Program-made: the position numbers and the translations under genes
DNA from: Enoplolaimus lenunculus
Taxonomy: Eukaryota; Nematoda; Enoplea; Enoplida; Thoracostomopsidae
Direction: 5' to 3'
Assembly: GCA_030248215.1 (NCBI GenBank)
Contig: JASANG010000932.1
Span: forward strand, 351,001 to 415,000
Length of the DNA: 64,000 nt
Shown here: piece by piece, positions 23,005 through 43,900 of the stretch
Position numbering within the stretch: position 1 is the first letter of the stretch
Layout of the letters: every line of letters starts with the position of its first letter
Notes under the pieces: model-generated
The model's database searches: none
Told to the model about the DNA's origin: nothing
The model's input: only the letters and a program-made list of their open reading frames with translations

Positions 23005-25113
23005 CTACTTTGTCACAACAGCTTGACTGGTAGGTTGAACATTGCCACGCTTTCGGGATTTCGCAACAGTGCCTTCTCGAAAACCATTTCTAGAAAATTA
23101 CACGTTTAATATCAAGCATTCAAAAAGGCAACGTTTTACTGCTTATGTTTAAGAGTTATGGGCCATCTACGTAACAATGCGTGCACTAATGTAAAAATTG
23201 TCCTAGTCTGTGGAGAGAACTACATCGCTCTGACAGACTACCTATATAGAATGTCATACATAGGACCAGTGCCTGAAAAAAGCCTTATGAAGTTCGTCCA
23301 TATTACGCGTATGCTATTGCAAGGACATTGTTTTTTCTACTCGTTATACATTGCGCATAGCGTTGTCCAGATACCCATCAGACGGTCTGGAAAACATTGC
23401 TTCAGAACACCTGTAAAATGCCATGCAGCCCAACAGCAGTACTGTTTTAACATAGTTCCTAACCGGGTTACTGGAAAATTGTTTACATTAGCGCAAGCAC
23501 TGTAACGTGGATGAGCCATTAAATTGCAATTTGCCAGTACAAACTAGTTCATGTTAACAGAAATTTTTTGCCAAACAAGTTTAACTATAAGATATAGTGA
23601 AAAATAAGTTCTATGTTCAAGTTTGTTAAATGTTGCAACTCTTAGGCTTGCATCTGGATCGAGGTTCCCGAATTCCGGGAATTTTCAGCGAGAAATGACC
23701 AGTCTGCGTCTAGGTCTTCTTTAAGAAATTTCAGTTACTGATATTTATTTTGAAATATTGCAACTCTAAATTACTAAACAATGATCTAAATTTATAAAAT
23801 ATACATTACAAAAAATTCTACTGTAAAAATCTCCCCCGTTTTATCGTACATTTAATGGCTTACATATGCAGTAGCGCCACTGACTTTTATTTAATTAGTG
23901 AATCGAAATACTAGCAGGGATAACAACTTTACAAAAAACAGAACCTTGATTTCGGTAATACCCAAATTTGTATTCTACTACTGTCTTCCGTTAGTCAGCG
24001 CACACAAAAACAATTTAACTTTTGACCCATAAAATTCATTAGTTTTAATATATACTTTACCTAAATCTTCGGTGCACAATTTTCAAATGGCGCATGCGCC
24101 CCGTTCCAGTCGTGCGACGCCTTATCGCCTTTTCTGACCATTTATCTGAAAGAACGGAACAATTATAGTTTTTCAGAAATGATCCAATATACAACACAAA
24201 AATACAGGTACTTTACACCTGAGAAGAAACTTGAAACACTTGTGACGAATTAATTAATAAGCCGATAGTTTGGCATGTGAGAATTTAAACACACATTGGT
24301 AAATTTTGCATGAAAATCTAAAACACAGCAGATAAAGTGAATGCATATCTCCAGCTTGGGTTATTTTACCAATAATATTGCGAAAAGAAAATTAAAATGA
24401 ATTTCTTGGTGGCATGTATTTTTCATCTTCCCGTTACGGTAAATTGTAATTCCGGTTGCACCCTGATGATCATGATACGTACGTATTAAAAGAAATGAAG
24501 TATATAACTAAAAGTAATCGGAAATGCAACCTATGTAATTAATTTACAATTAAAGCTAGAACCGATATCAGACGCCCAAACAGTATACTTACATCCACGT
24601 TTCCTTTTCATCGGATAGGCACATGCAGCACATTTTGACTTTTGAATATGATAACTAGACCGTCCGCACCGCCTGCACAGGGTGTGCGTTTTGTTATGAC
24701 GCTTACCAAAACTCGACGTTCCCTTGGTCTGAATTAAAGAAAAACAACTACGTACTGATTGACTAGACGATGACCTACAGCTGTTTCAGCATAACGATAA
24801 AAAATTTTCTCCTCCGATCTTAGAACTAACATTGGGACTGTGGTCCCAATTAAAAACACTTCATTTCGGGCGACAAACACGCAATGAAAACGCACATGAA
24901 TTTCGACATATTTTGCCAACCTAGCAAAAATTTACGAATTTTAGGCCGAAGTTTCAGGAATCATCATCCGCTCTAAAAACTCTGCTCACACTCTGACTTT
25001 ATTGAAAGGCTGTACGTGGCCTGTGCTCAACTCTTTCAACACCTATATGAAACCGTAAATTGCAAATGCAGATAATTCTAGCTTATATATAATTGCTGAA
25101 ATTAACTCACCAT
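23005..25113 (-). CDS. RPL37: Ribosomal protein eL37 (L37e)
   Basis: Four coding exons: 25111-25113 (ATG alone, then GTGAGT), 24593-24728, 24061-24145 and 23005-23089. They join in phase to 102 codons plus stop. The start [15 protein letters not shown] is the universal eL37 N-terminus. The zinc-binding cysteines are Cys19, Cys22, Cys34 and Cys37 (CRRC…CAAC). [15 protein letters not shown] and RFRNGFREG are also family landmarks. The tail [21 protein letters not shown] is a few residues longer than the human protein (97 aa). eL37 is part of the large cytosolic ribosomal subunit. An ATG-only first coding exon lets the 5' intron be placed right after the start codon, as in many animal ribosomal protein genes. 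Confidence 0.97.
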
Positions 25114-27214
25114 CTTTTATTAGAAACAGGAGTAACAGAAAGTTATATTAAAACCACTACTACGGATATGCTTAAACAATAGGTAGTGCACTAAAATTAA
25201 AAAAGTAAAAAGAACATTGTACTGAACTCTCAGCCTAAGAATCCTTAAGCGAATATTCTACCACTGCGACGCGTAGCCCGCCTCTCCAACTGCTTTATCC
25301 GTCGACTATACGTCGACATGTATGCTACCGGTTAGTGTCACACAACACAATGTGCGTTCAACATATTAATATGCATTAGGACAAGCATGTCTCACATGCT
25401 TACAATACCTAATTTTAAACATAGCCGCCTGCCGAACTGTATCTATCGTTACAAAGTGCATTGCATATGTTGCATACGCACCAGGACAAGCATGTCTCAC
25501 ATGTTTACACAGTGTACTTAAAACAATCAAATAATTTTGTCTCTCGAGGTCAATATAGTAGAACATTCTGAAAGGGGTCCGAAAAACAAACTTAAGTGTT
25601 ATTTACTCTCATTGACAATTTTAACAAAAACACAATATGGTGGTTTTCGCGTCTTTCTTTGTCTCAATAACTGTACATGCTTATACAAGAAACACAAAAT
25701 GTAAGCCCTAAAATACTTGCACGAACATGGAACATAAGAAATTATAGCAAGTCGTTGCAAAATTAATGCGATTTTTCATTTTTATTGAAACATGCACCTG
25801 ATGTCTGGTTCCAACAAGATGTAACGACTACTAAAATGAATTTCTCAGGATCCCCACCACTACAATTTTGTTAATTAAAATTAGAGTAAACGGGAACTAT
25901 GATTGTTTTGAATTTCACTCACATACTCCACAGCAAACATTAACCGTATATCACTAGCTATGCAGCTAAATCTATTGCTTTATGTGAGTGTTTTTAAAAT
26001 TATTTGCGAACGCATTGCTTTTTTTGGAGTTAACAAATGCAAATACTTCCACCAGTGAAGTCCTTCGTGTGTGTAGGATTCAACTGCCGCTCGTTCTCCT
26101 AAAAAGGAAACCTTCGGCTCCAGCTCCACTCCGTTATTCTGAAAACTGAAAAAACGTGTGGCGCTAATGATCTTATGGTGTAAAAGTAGCGTGCTGTGCG
26201 CGTGCAAGAAGTTAGTGGCTCGATTTTTACGTTATTGTAAACTTTGGGCAAAACTTTTGATAGAGGTTTCGTGCAGATCGAAAAATTGTAACATTTGCCA
26301 CTAGTCAGAATTAACCTTGGGTAGGGTAGGGTGCGACGATATTCTGCGTGCTGGCAGCTGAAAACGAGAAGCGTTCTTACGAAGGTTCTATCCCATGATT
26401 ACTGAGCAACGCCACCTCACATTCAACTGTTGAGTTTTCAGATTTTTACGCTGTAATAAGAAAAGAACTACAATACTACACTTATGTATCTTGGTTCTTC
26501 CATGTTATGCTGCTGCTTATATGAAGGCACTACATATGCATAGCATGAGTTTTTTCAACCTCCATGCATCCACATGTCTTCATAATTACCTTGGATTTTA
26601 TCTCGCTATATAAACTAGTTTGTTTGGCTAAAAGTGAACTAATTTGCAGCAGTAAAAGTTGTAATCGAAACCATGTAATTGTAATCTAGCAGCATTCCAA
26701 ATCCTGAAATCATGCATCTGTATAACTACTTGGCTAGTATGTGTATTTGGGTGTGAGTAGGATTTGGGGTGGTTGTTGAACTAGGTGTTAATCAGAACTA
26801 TGTGGCGGGTCAGAAAATAACTGAAAGTTTTTCACTTTACAAATTTTTTAGTTTTTTCGCATATTATGAGCTTAACATGCTCTTAACGCCAATTATATCG
26901 AAAAAATTTTCTGGAAAAATTTGGAAATAGATATGTTCTGATCCACCATATTGAGGTGAACACGAAAATGCCAAAAATTCTTGCAAAAACCTATTTTTTC
27001 GATTTTTATTAATTTTTGACGCTATAATGAAGCAGATCCGAATTTTTATTGCATATTGCAGAACATTGTTGGATTCAGCTTTTTCAGAACCGAATCCGAA
27101 TCCGAACCGCAAACTATTGTCGAATCCGAATCCGAACCTTTGTTGCCAATCTGATTTATACCGCGTCTGTTCACAGTCATTATTTATATAAGTTGTATTT
27201 ATAGACAGTGCGTT
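25114..27214. other. Intergenic between eL37 and DNAJC25
   Basis: No coding exon recognised. Includes the promoters of two divergently transcribed genes, eL37 (minus) and DNAJC25 (plus). A direct repeat GGACAAGCATGTCTCACATG occurs at about 25379 and 25486. A short repeat TGTATCTTGGTTCTTCCATG near 26485 is also present near 36930. The CCGAATCCGAA repeat lies at 27000-27151. Confidence 0.5.
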
Positions 27215-34624
<7,410 letters not shown>

Positions 34625-35073
34625 CGAATTTGAAGTTTTCAAAAATTTGAATCTGTCCACGAAATGCCAAAGAAGATTATATTTAAGTATTTTAAACAAA
34701 TTTTGTTTGTTGTGATAGTATCACGTGGTAGGATATATTTTGCTCTGTGGTATTGGTACATTTGTTGCCGTACGTATGTGATTTGTAACTCTAATTTAGT
34801 TCACTTTAATATTGAAAATTGTTTGTTGAAGGAGGTGCTTTATTGTTTCAAAATTGTATTTGACTATTTCGAATTGAAACAATAGAAATGTTCCAGCGTC
34901 CAATAATTTCTCTTGTAAAATTGTTCAAAGTTTTAGAAAAAATTATAGTGAATATGTAACATAATTTAGGACTAATTTCGAAATTTTACTGAAAAAGCGG
35001 TAGAAACAAATTTTTGACAACGGTTGCAGATTGTTTAGTAAAGTGAACATTTATTCTCTACTTCAAATTGTCA

Positions 35074-35192
35074 TATAGATCACGGGTGGAATGTTTTTCC
35101 ATGCAACTGCTATGGAGTATCCTAATAAGCTTTAATAGATCAATTAGGAATATTCTTATACTACTGTTACAGCCCTGATCTATACATTGGCC
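35074..35192. mobile_element. Worn TTAGGC-family TIR element
   Basis: Ends ATATAGATCACGGGTGGAAT and …CAGCCCTGATCTATACATTGGCC; only a single TTAGG-like motif left in the interior. Confidence 0.55.
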
Positions 35193-35494
35193 CTTACATT
35201 TGGAAGCTGCAAAGTTTGTTGACCAATTTTGAATGTTATATTGTATCGTGGAAGTATAGAGTTATTCTTAACACAAAGGAGCAGCCAGATTCTTGAACAA
35301 CTTAGATCTGTGATTCATTTATTGAATTTTAAATAAACTTATGTTTGGTATTTTGAGATGAACGCAGGTGGGGTGTGAGGTCGCCGTTGCAAGAGTTTTG
35401 TGCTCTATGACGGTTGCTAACGTTATGTTGCACCAGAATTATAAGACCTACAGTGGTTGCAAAATGTTCACATTTATCGAAGATATCGATTAGT

Positions 35495-35749
35495 TTAACC
35501 CCTTCTCACATTGAGTTGCCTATAGGCAACTCAGTGCAGTGTATATACGTTAAATGATATATATCGCACCGTGTTTAACAGTTGCAACACGTGACCACAA
35601 GACGTGAGAGCCCCCTCGGGCTCGAGCGTCAAGCTCCTATAGCTGAGTGGTGATGGTATACGCCTCCCATTCCAGTCACTGAAGTTCAAATCCTAGCATA
35701 AAAGTAGGTCTCAGGGGAAATAGAAAATTTTCATGTGAGAAAGGGTTAA
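35495..35749. mobile_element. TTAA-ended TIR element with tRNA-like core, best copy
   Basis: Begins TTAACCCCTTCTCACATTG and ends CATGTGAGAAAGGGTTAA, an inverted end of about 14 bp next to TTAA. TTAA with a CCC start is the hallmark of piggyBac-type elements. The core, about 35620-35700, has an A-box-like TAGCTGAGTGGTGATGG and a B-box-like AGTTCAAATCCTAGC, and a 5' part CAAGCTCCTATAGCTGAG. No transposase. Copies: 21349-21620 and 54956-55171 (reverse). Confidence 0.75.
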
Positions 35750-37902
35750 TGATTAAGGATACTGTTTCAAACAACCTTCGTATATTTATATAAATGTTTT
35801 TCAGTGTACCCTTGTGGTATCTGTTCTTGTGAGGGAGGATATACTTTTCACCAGGATACAACCGAAGGTTAAAAATACCAGAGCCGGAGGTCAAGGAAAC
35901 TTGCCGGAACCGGTGGTGAGGCGAAACTCAGGTATGGTCACTTTTAGGTCTCCAATATGTTGTTTAAGGTGTTTGGTTTTTAGCTATTTTTTGCGAAATT
36001 TCGGTATCACGAAAATAAAAACCTGTAGCCTGAAGGAAAAATATGCTAATATGTAATCGTAGTAGCAGATAAAAACTGAGGCAAAAATATAAGTCTGCTT
36101 TTGTGTAGTTTTACTAGGAAACGAGACAGTGCTATGAAAATATGGACAAAAATTTTGGGACCCTAGGAGGGTATCCGTTTTAATAGCTGTCTCGGCAAGT
36201 GTTCTGTTCTTTCAGCTACAGGCCGCAAAGCCAACCCATTGTTCGAGCAAAAATATTATAAATATAGGTGCGTTTAAGCTTAAGCCAGAGAATAAGGATG
36301 GGCGAGGAGTTGTGGGGCTGTGAATTGCTGGTGTCATACCATGCTCGACTCTGCCAGGTAGCATTAATAGCAATATGTTTCAAACAATCCAAACGTATAA
36401 TATGTGTATACGAAAGTCTCCTGAGTAACACGGTGGATGAACAGCAGCGAAGTTAAATTCTGAGATGCAAAGCGATCTACACATATTTCTTTTTAATTGT
36501 TGTACCTGCATATATATTGGTTAGCCTTTAAAATGTTCAGATGCAAACACGGATTTAAAAGCACTCTGTAGCAAAAGGTAAAACGTTTTGAAAAAGAGCA
36601 GTAGCACCAGTAGCGATCATATGCATTGACTATTTTAGCCTTCTTTCATTTATGTAGCAATATCCATTGGATTCACTTAATATTGATAATTGGTGGTTCT
36701 GGAGATTACTTGGCTAGTCGTATATCAATCAATATTAAATTTGCAATAATGTTAGGTTCGCACAAAGAGTTGTTAGTGATTTGACACACTAAAGTAATGT
36801 GAGCGTGAAACACCGAAATCAAAAACGTCAGTATGTCACTAATGCATATGTCGTTCTTTGGAGGCAGGACATAGTTGATCGATACAGTTTGCTCGGGTTT
36901 TTATTCCTTATAGGAACCTCAACGTTATACACATGTATCTCGGTTCTTTCATGTTTTACGGCTGCTGCATATGAATGCACTACATTTGCATCAGTGGTTT
37001 AACGGATGTGCAGAATAAGTATGAGGCTTTCTTTTGTCTCCATGCATCAGCTTGTCACAGTTATTTCAATTTAGCTGCTGCAGTTGAATTAGTTCGATTT
37101 AGATCATTTCTGGACAATTGAGCGTTGAGGTTTCCACAATCCGCATAGTTTTACAAACATACCACACCAAACCAGGGTGCAACCGAAATTACAATTTACC
37201 GGAAGCGGAATAAAAAAAATTAGCGGAAACGGAACCGGAAAATGAAAAATACATGCCGCCAAAAAATTCATTTTTATTTTTCTTTTTGCAATATTGCTTT
37301 AATAACTCTTATGTAGTTGGAGATAGATATATATTGACTTTATCTGCAGTATTTTAGATTTTCATAATCCACGGAAGCGAAATCTACCTTCGATGGTTCA
37401 TTTTCGGCGATTTTCACGGTTTGCATACTATACTTAAAAATTTGTTTAATTTTATCGTCATTAGTAAAATATCTTAATTTCCACACCAAACAGCTTGCCT
37501 CGTTCCCTTAGAAATGTGTGTGCATTTAACTTCGTTTTCATTTTCTTGTTTTAAGAGGGCTGTAATAGAATAGTTACTCAATCGATTTGAAAACAATGAC
37601 TTCACACTTATGTTTTTATTACATTTAATTTTGTTGGATGTTGCGTAATCGTTTAGAATTTTAGCTGAATCAGTTTTCAGTAGATTGTTAACTCCATCTA
37701 CGCAAATTGTTTCTTGAAATCTGGCACCTGCAAGAAACAAAACCGCAACTGATTTTCACTGCATATTATTTCTGATGCGTCACACTGTTTCGGTTACAAC
37801 AATAAACAGCAACAGGATTTCCTGGCTTGTAACTAGTTGAGAACTTCTTTTTTCGATTATTTTTTGACTGTTAGTCTACGCACGTTTGCGCACATGATAA
37901 TT

Positions 37903-40900
37903 ATGCGGTTTTGTGGTGGTCAAGACGCGGGTGCGAAACAGCAACGTGAAACAAACAAAAAAATCGAAGAAGATTTATCACGCGACAAACTGATATGGCG
38001 ATCAACGCATCGACTGTTGCTGTTGGGTACCTAATTTTTTGTTTGTGCTAATGTTGAGGAATTTAATCTCGAGTATCACATTTCTGGAAATTGTGTCTAA
38101 TTGGTATTAATTTTTCTGAAGGAAGGTTGTGAAAAGCTGTATTTGTTACTATATGTATATATATTTATGATGTCCCGGGGCCAGGATTTTACCTTGGGCC
38201 CTCGGTACCGGGGCCGAGCCGAGGCCAGCGAAATATACCAAATTTCAATTTTATTATCTTTTACGTCAGCATGTACCTGGGAGTACGATACCGTTTTGGC
38301 GCGCACGCGCATTTTGTTGACACTTTCTTGTTGGGAAGTTAGTGTTGGCACCCTCTAACACCAGGGCCGTGGCCGGACCACGGGACATATCTAATGTATA
38401 TACGTATACGTTACGTGTATACACAAGTACATATACATATATAACGCAATCTCCACGTATGTGTATGACTACGTATGTCCATTTAGATATATGTACGTAA
38501 AGCTCTTTTGCTAATTTTGTTAATTATAGGAGCTGGTGAATCCGGCAAGAGCACTATCGTGAAACAAATGCGTATACTGCACATAAATGGCTACAACGAA
38601 AGGTTAGTGTTGTGACATAAATCGCTGAAATTCAATGTTATCTGCACATAGTCTATCGTGGCAAAACATGTAGGAATAGCAACAGCCAAAATTGATAGTT
38701 CGAAACGGACATGAATCTAATATTATTAGCTGTTGTATATGCGAATGCGCAGATACTCTTGTTTAAGAATATTATGGTTTCGGTTTGTAATCTCGTTATA
38801 ATTTTTTTACCGTTTCTCATTTTCAGTGAACGAAGAGAAAAAATTGCCGATATTAAACGCAATATCCGAGATTCTTTGTTTGTAAGTTAATTGATGCATA
38901 CATTGGTTTGGTATTATTTCAATAAATGAGTTGTTACAGGGCAGTAACTACAAACGCTGCAGTGATGAATTTGTCGAACTGGCCGGCAAAGCAATTATCT
39001 AAAACATCGCAGGCCAATCTTCTATTCACACAAATTACTAATTGGCCTAGGCCAATCTGCTATTTTACGTAATAGCAGTTTCGCCTAGGCTAGTTAAACT
39101 TATAGACCATCGGATTTGATTATTTGGACAGACGCCTTCAGATATTGACTTCTAAGTAGCTAAAGTGTTCTACATATAAAGGCAATATTTTGCATGTGTT
39201 AAAATTTTACCGGGTTTTGCGTGGGTTTTCAACAAAGGTCTTGGTGTTGCTTAAAATGCAAAGCAGTAGTTCTTAAAACCTTTTGTTTTCGGTTTTGTTA
39301 TTTGATATATTGCTTTGGTCTTTGCGAACCAATATTTTTGTTGTCGGGTTTATCAGTTTGTCGGTTACGCAACACCCTTAACCAATCAGTGTTGGCTTTA
39401 CAACATCGTTGTTTTACTATATCTTACATTCGCTATTTTGCGTAGGACAATCTGTCATTTGCTCTGAATAGCAGATTGGCCTTGGCCAATTGGTAATTGG
39501 CTGAATAGCAGCTTGGCATAAGTCATATACGTTGTAACTAAATTTATATTGATAGGCCATCCTGGATGCAATGCGTGAGTTGGTGCCGCCGATTGAGCTG
39601 GGTAAACCAGAGAATGCGCCTCGTGCAGAATACGTTCGAGAAGCATTTTCGAACCCTGATTTCGATTACCCTGATGTAAGCTTAAATTGATTTTATTTAT
39701 ATATAGTTTATCTAATTACAAACTGATCTGTCTAAATAGCAATATAGTTTTCATACATTTTACTGTCTGTTATAACTGCGGTAAAATTCGACATCTTTTG
39801 AGTTTCAAGCTTTGTTTTTTTCGTTTCAGTATCAATCATAACGTGACATCGGCAGTTGTGTAGTGAGCGAATTAACTATATTTTATTATTTTACTTTGCA
39901 GGATTTTTTCGATGCAGTCGAAGAATTATGGAAGGATAGCGGTGTCCAAGAAAGTTTTATGCGTTCCAACGAATACCAACTGATTGATTGTGCTAAATAG
40001 TAAGTATACTATCTTGCTTTGTTTTTTAACAAAATTGATACAGAGCAGGCTTTGGCTAGTAAGCGTTTAACTTCCATCGTGGTCTCGAATATATATATTC
40101 GTGTGTATGCTTTGGCAGTTGCTGTTTTTGAATGTCCGTATCGAACGTAATTAGTTATTGGTATATATTTGGTACCAGATTGTAATCACGGTAATTTGTA
40201 TTAAATATATACATACTATAATTTATTTTCTTGATGTTTATCTGTCATTTCAAGCGAATTCCCTTAAATTAAAGTCGTTGTGAAATATTGTGACTTGAGT
40301 TCTGGTGGCCAGCTAGTTCTACCCGGTTTCATACTGATTGTTAATATCAAGAAAGTTTGGCTGTACACATTGGTAGATTTCCAAATTTATATAATTTTCA
40401 GTTTCCTGGACAAAAGCTCTTTCAATTATTATATGATTTTCACTTTTCAGTTTCCTGGACAAAACCGCAGAGGTTCGAAGGCCTGATTTCTATCCATCAG
40501 AACAAGACATTTTGCGCTGTCGTGTCATGACAACAGGCATATTTGAAACTAGGTTCGAGGTTGACAAAGTGAAATTCCAGTAAGTTTATTTTTCTGCAAA
40601 CTGCTTTTTGTTATGAAGATGGGAAACAACAGAACACTCACAAACGTACGACGCGTTGGTTTCAAGTGCAGTTATTATTCAGAACAGTTGCGTAGTTTAT
40701 AATTCGTATGATTATTTGAAGTACAGATATTAATATGGTCGGGAGGTTCCATCGGAATTCCTGCAAAAAGGATAATATATAACATTTCAAAATAATTTTA
40801 CTGAGCGATAACTTCTTTTCGCAACTTAACTTGTGTTTCTGACGCATGTTTTTGTGGAACTTGGAAAACTAAACAAAGTTATTAAACAACAAATTTTGAG

Positions 40901-43900
40901 ATTTTAATGTTAATTTCGATTGAAAAAAATGATTGACTAAGTGGGGTTTCACTTATTTGCTTGCAGTATGTTCGACGTGGGTGGCCAGCGTGATGAACGC
41001 CGCAAATGGATCCAGTGCTTCAACGATGTGACAGCGATTATTTTCGTTTGCGCATCATCGTCGTACAACATGGTTCTCCTCGAGGACGCATCCCAGAATC
41101 GCCTACGCGAATCGCTCGACCTGTTCAGGCAAATTTGGAACAACAGGTATATAAGCACTAACTGCAGGTATGTGCTTAGCTGGGGAATTAAAAAGGGTTT
41201 AAATCGTATGTAAACTTTGTTCCTGTATGATTCGATATCATAGTTTGTAGTGGAAAAATACGTAACACAGTACGCTATTAGATCATACTAGTTATTGCTT
41301 ACCTTGACGAAGTTTATTACTTCGAGAACAACCAATATCAAAATGTTGTAAGCACCAGACTTCAAAAAATATAACAAAACCACAGTAACATGGCTTGACC
41401 TTCACATACTGGCTATTGAGTACTAAATGTTATTATTATTATCATTATTACTATTATTATTATTATTGGAATCTCAGGAACGGCTGAACCGATTTTGATA
41501 AACTTTTTTTGTTTGAAAGCCAATTATCCTGGGGTGTTAACCTCGCATTTGGGTTTTAAAATTTTAAGCTGTTTATTAGCTACAGGCTAATTTGCATAAT
41601 TAAGCCTAAATTAGGACTTTCCACAATATTTCACTAATTATTACAGTTAGAAGCAATCTACTTTTAGCATTAAATGGTTTTTGGGTGCGAGGATCTGCGT
41701 AGGCTGTTTACAAACCTCCAAAACCGATAATTGAGTTTATAAGCCTAAATTAGGACTTTTTACAATATTTCACTAATTATTAAGGTTAAAAGCAATATAA
41801 TTTCAGCACTAAAGGGTTTTTAGGTGCGAGGAATTTGAATAAATAGTTTACAAACATCCAAAACGAAAAAAATTACAAACAAAAAGCAAAAAAAAAAAAA
41901 AAAACAACAAATCCAAAACCGATAATTGAATAGTTAGCTAATAGCTAATTTGCATATTAGCTTAATTGACAAGACGAAATTAGGACTTTTAAATTATTCC
42001 AAAAATTATTAGGTTGGCTGAAGGGTTTTTGGGAGCGAGGAATCTGAGGAAATTGCTTACAAACCTCCAAAACCGATAAATGAATAGTTAGCTACTAACT
42101 AAATTGCATATTACCTTAATTGCTTACGTGTGTTCGAGCTTCGCTCAATAAATGTAGTCCCACTACGACTGGTTATTATTATTATTATTATGTATTATTT
42201 ATATGCCATTGTTGTAATTTTGTTATGTTCAGGTGGCTTAGGTCAATCTCGGTGATACTGTTTTTGAATAAACAAGATCTTTTGGCAGAAAAAATAAAAG
42301 CCGGCCGACACAGACTCGAAGATTATTTTGAGGAATTTGCCAATTTCATGATACCCAATGATGGTAAGCTGGTAAAATGTGTCAAGTGTAGTGCACGTCT
42401 ACACATGTTTTATAATTGTTTTGCGTGTGTTTTCTAGCAAAGTATTGTGGGATGGTTTTTAACAGCTAGAGTTGTAGGCTATTCTGTCTGGCCAGCTACG
42501 AGCATAGCAGTGACAACATAAGCTTGCTAATATTGGATTTTTTTTAATGATTGCTGATTTGTATCGATTTTTGTTGTTATAATTTAAACTTCCTTGCGTG
42601 GAGAAGGTGTTGATATATATTGCGGTGTATAGGCTTAAGTGTTTTGGGTGTTAACTGGCACTGAGTTTTCGGCAAACAGGGCGCAACTTAACCCGATCCG
42701 TATGTTTATGCGTTGTCATGGTATCCTTGATTTTCGTATACATATATAATCGTACATCTGTACAAGCCAAATGATTCAATTTAAGCATAAAACAGTCATG
42801 ATTTTTTATATTTCTGTTTTATTTTTAATCAACCCATGCCTAAAAATAGTTGTTTGGGAAATGTTTAGCATTTGTTACCGTTTTGAAAAACTAGCGTTTT
42901 AGCTATTTCCACAATACTTATTATTATACGTATGTGAAGTAAGCTTAAATGCCGGCTTCGTTTAGAATGTGCTAAAATTAACTTATAAACCGATGACTGT
43001 ATTGGTGTACGTCGGATATTTTGAGCTTAGCTGCAAAAATTCGGTGATGGAAGGAAGATTTATTATTAGCAAGTTTTTGTGTCCTTATACATCGTTAACA
43101 ATAAATTTCATTTTACCACCGAAAACATTATAAGATACGTTAACAATGTCAAATTTAAAAATTTTCATGCGTTAACCTTACCACAACGCAAAAATTGCGT
43201 TATCCCTATCCTAACGTGTGCGAAATGGTCTGCCACACGTATTAGGATAAAGCTGTGCATGTGCTAGGGTAGGGTTATTGTAATTTTTGCGGTAGAGTAG
43301 GGTTAACTCATGACAATTTGAAAATTTAACACGTGTTAACCCTACCTTATAATGTTTTCGCTGGTAAAATAAAAAAATTTATTATGAACGATGCATTATT
43401 ACGTGTTTGGAATTAAGGCCCAGGATTGGCGTACTCGTGATTTTTGAACAGAAATGCCTGGGAAGTCGACAGATTTATTTCTTTACTCGATTTTATAATT
43501 GTCATTGATCCATACTTTTGAGGCAAAATTGTTCAGAAATCAGCAGTTGGGGCTAATTTGGTTGTATATATCAATTAGTAAAAGCTGTGTCAATACTTCG
43601 TGGTTCAAACTTGGCCATAAACCAAGTTTACCGTACAAGGCGTATTTGTGAGGTATGTGTGAACGAAGCAGCGTCATTGCGAGCTGTGTGTTGCACCTAT
43701 TGTCAGTTACTATTAGGTTTCAAATCAGCGGACTGTGCAAAATATGAACCGTAAAGTTTACATCAAACCAATCTCCAGCTGGTGATAGGCGCGACGCACG
43801 TTTAGGAATATAGGTTCAGTTATTTTGAACGAATAATTATTTTGTTGTTTTAGCTCAATTTGACCCGAGTGAAGATCGAGACGTTGTGAGAGCCAAGTAT

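Larger units (their letters stand above)
34625..37902. other. Intergenic between DNAJC25 and the G-alpha gene
   Basis: 3.3 kb with no recognisable exon. Holds a worn TTAGGC-type element (35074-35192), a TTAA element (35495-35749), and CAGGGTGCAACCGG-type ends near 35860 and 37173. The alpha-s promoter should lie in its right part. Confidence 0.5.

Noticed and set aside
25260-25320. Minus-strand tRNA-like GCGTCGCAGTGGTAGAATAT
   Set aside because: Only A-box-like similarity; no T arm.
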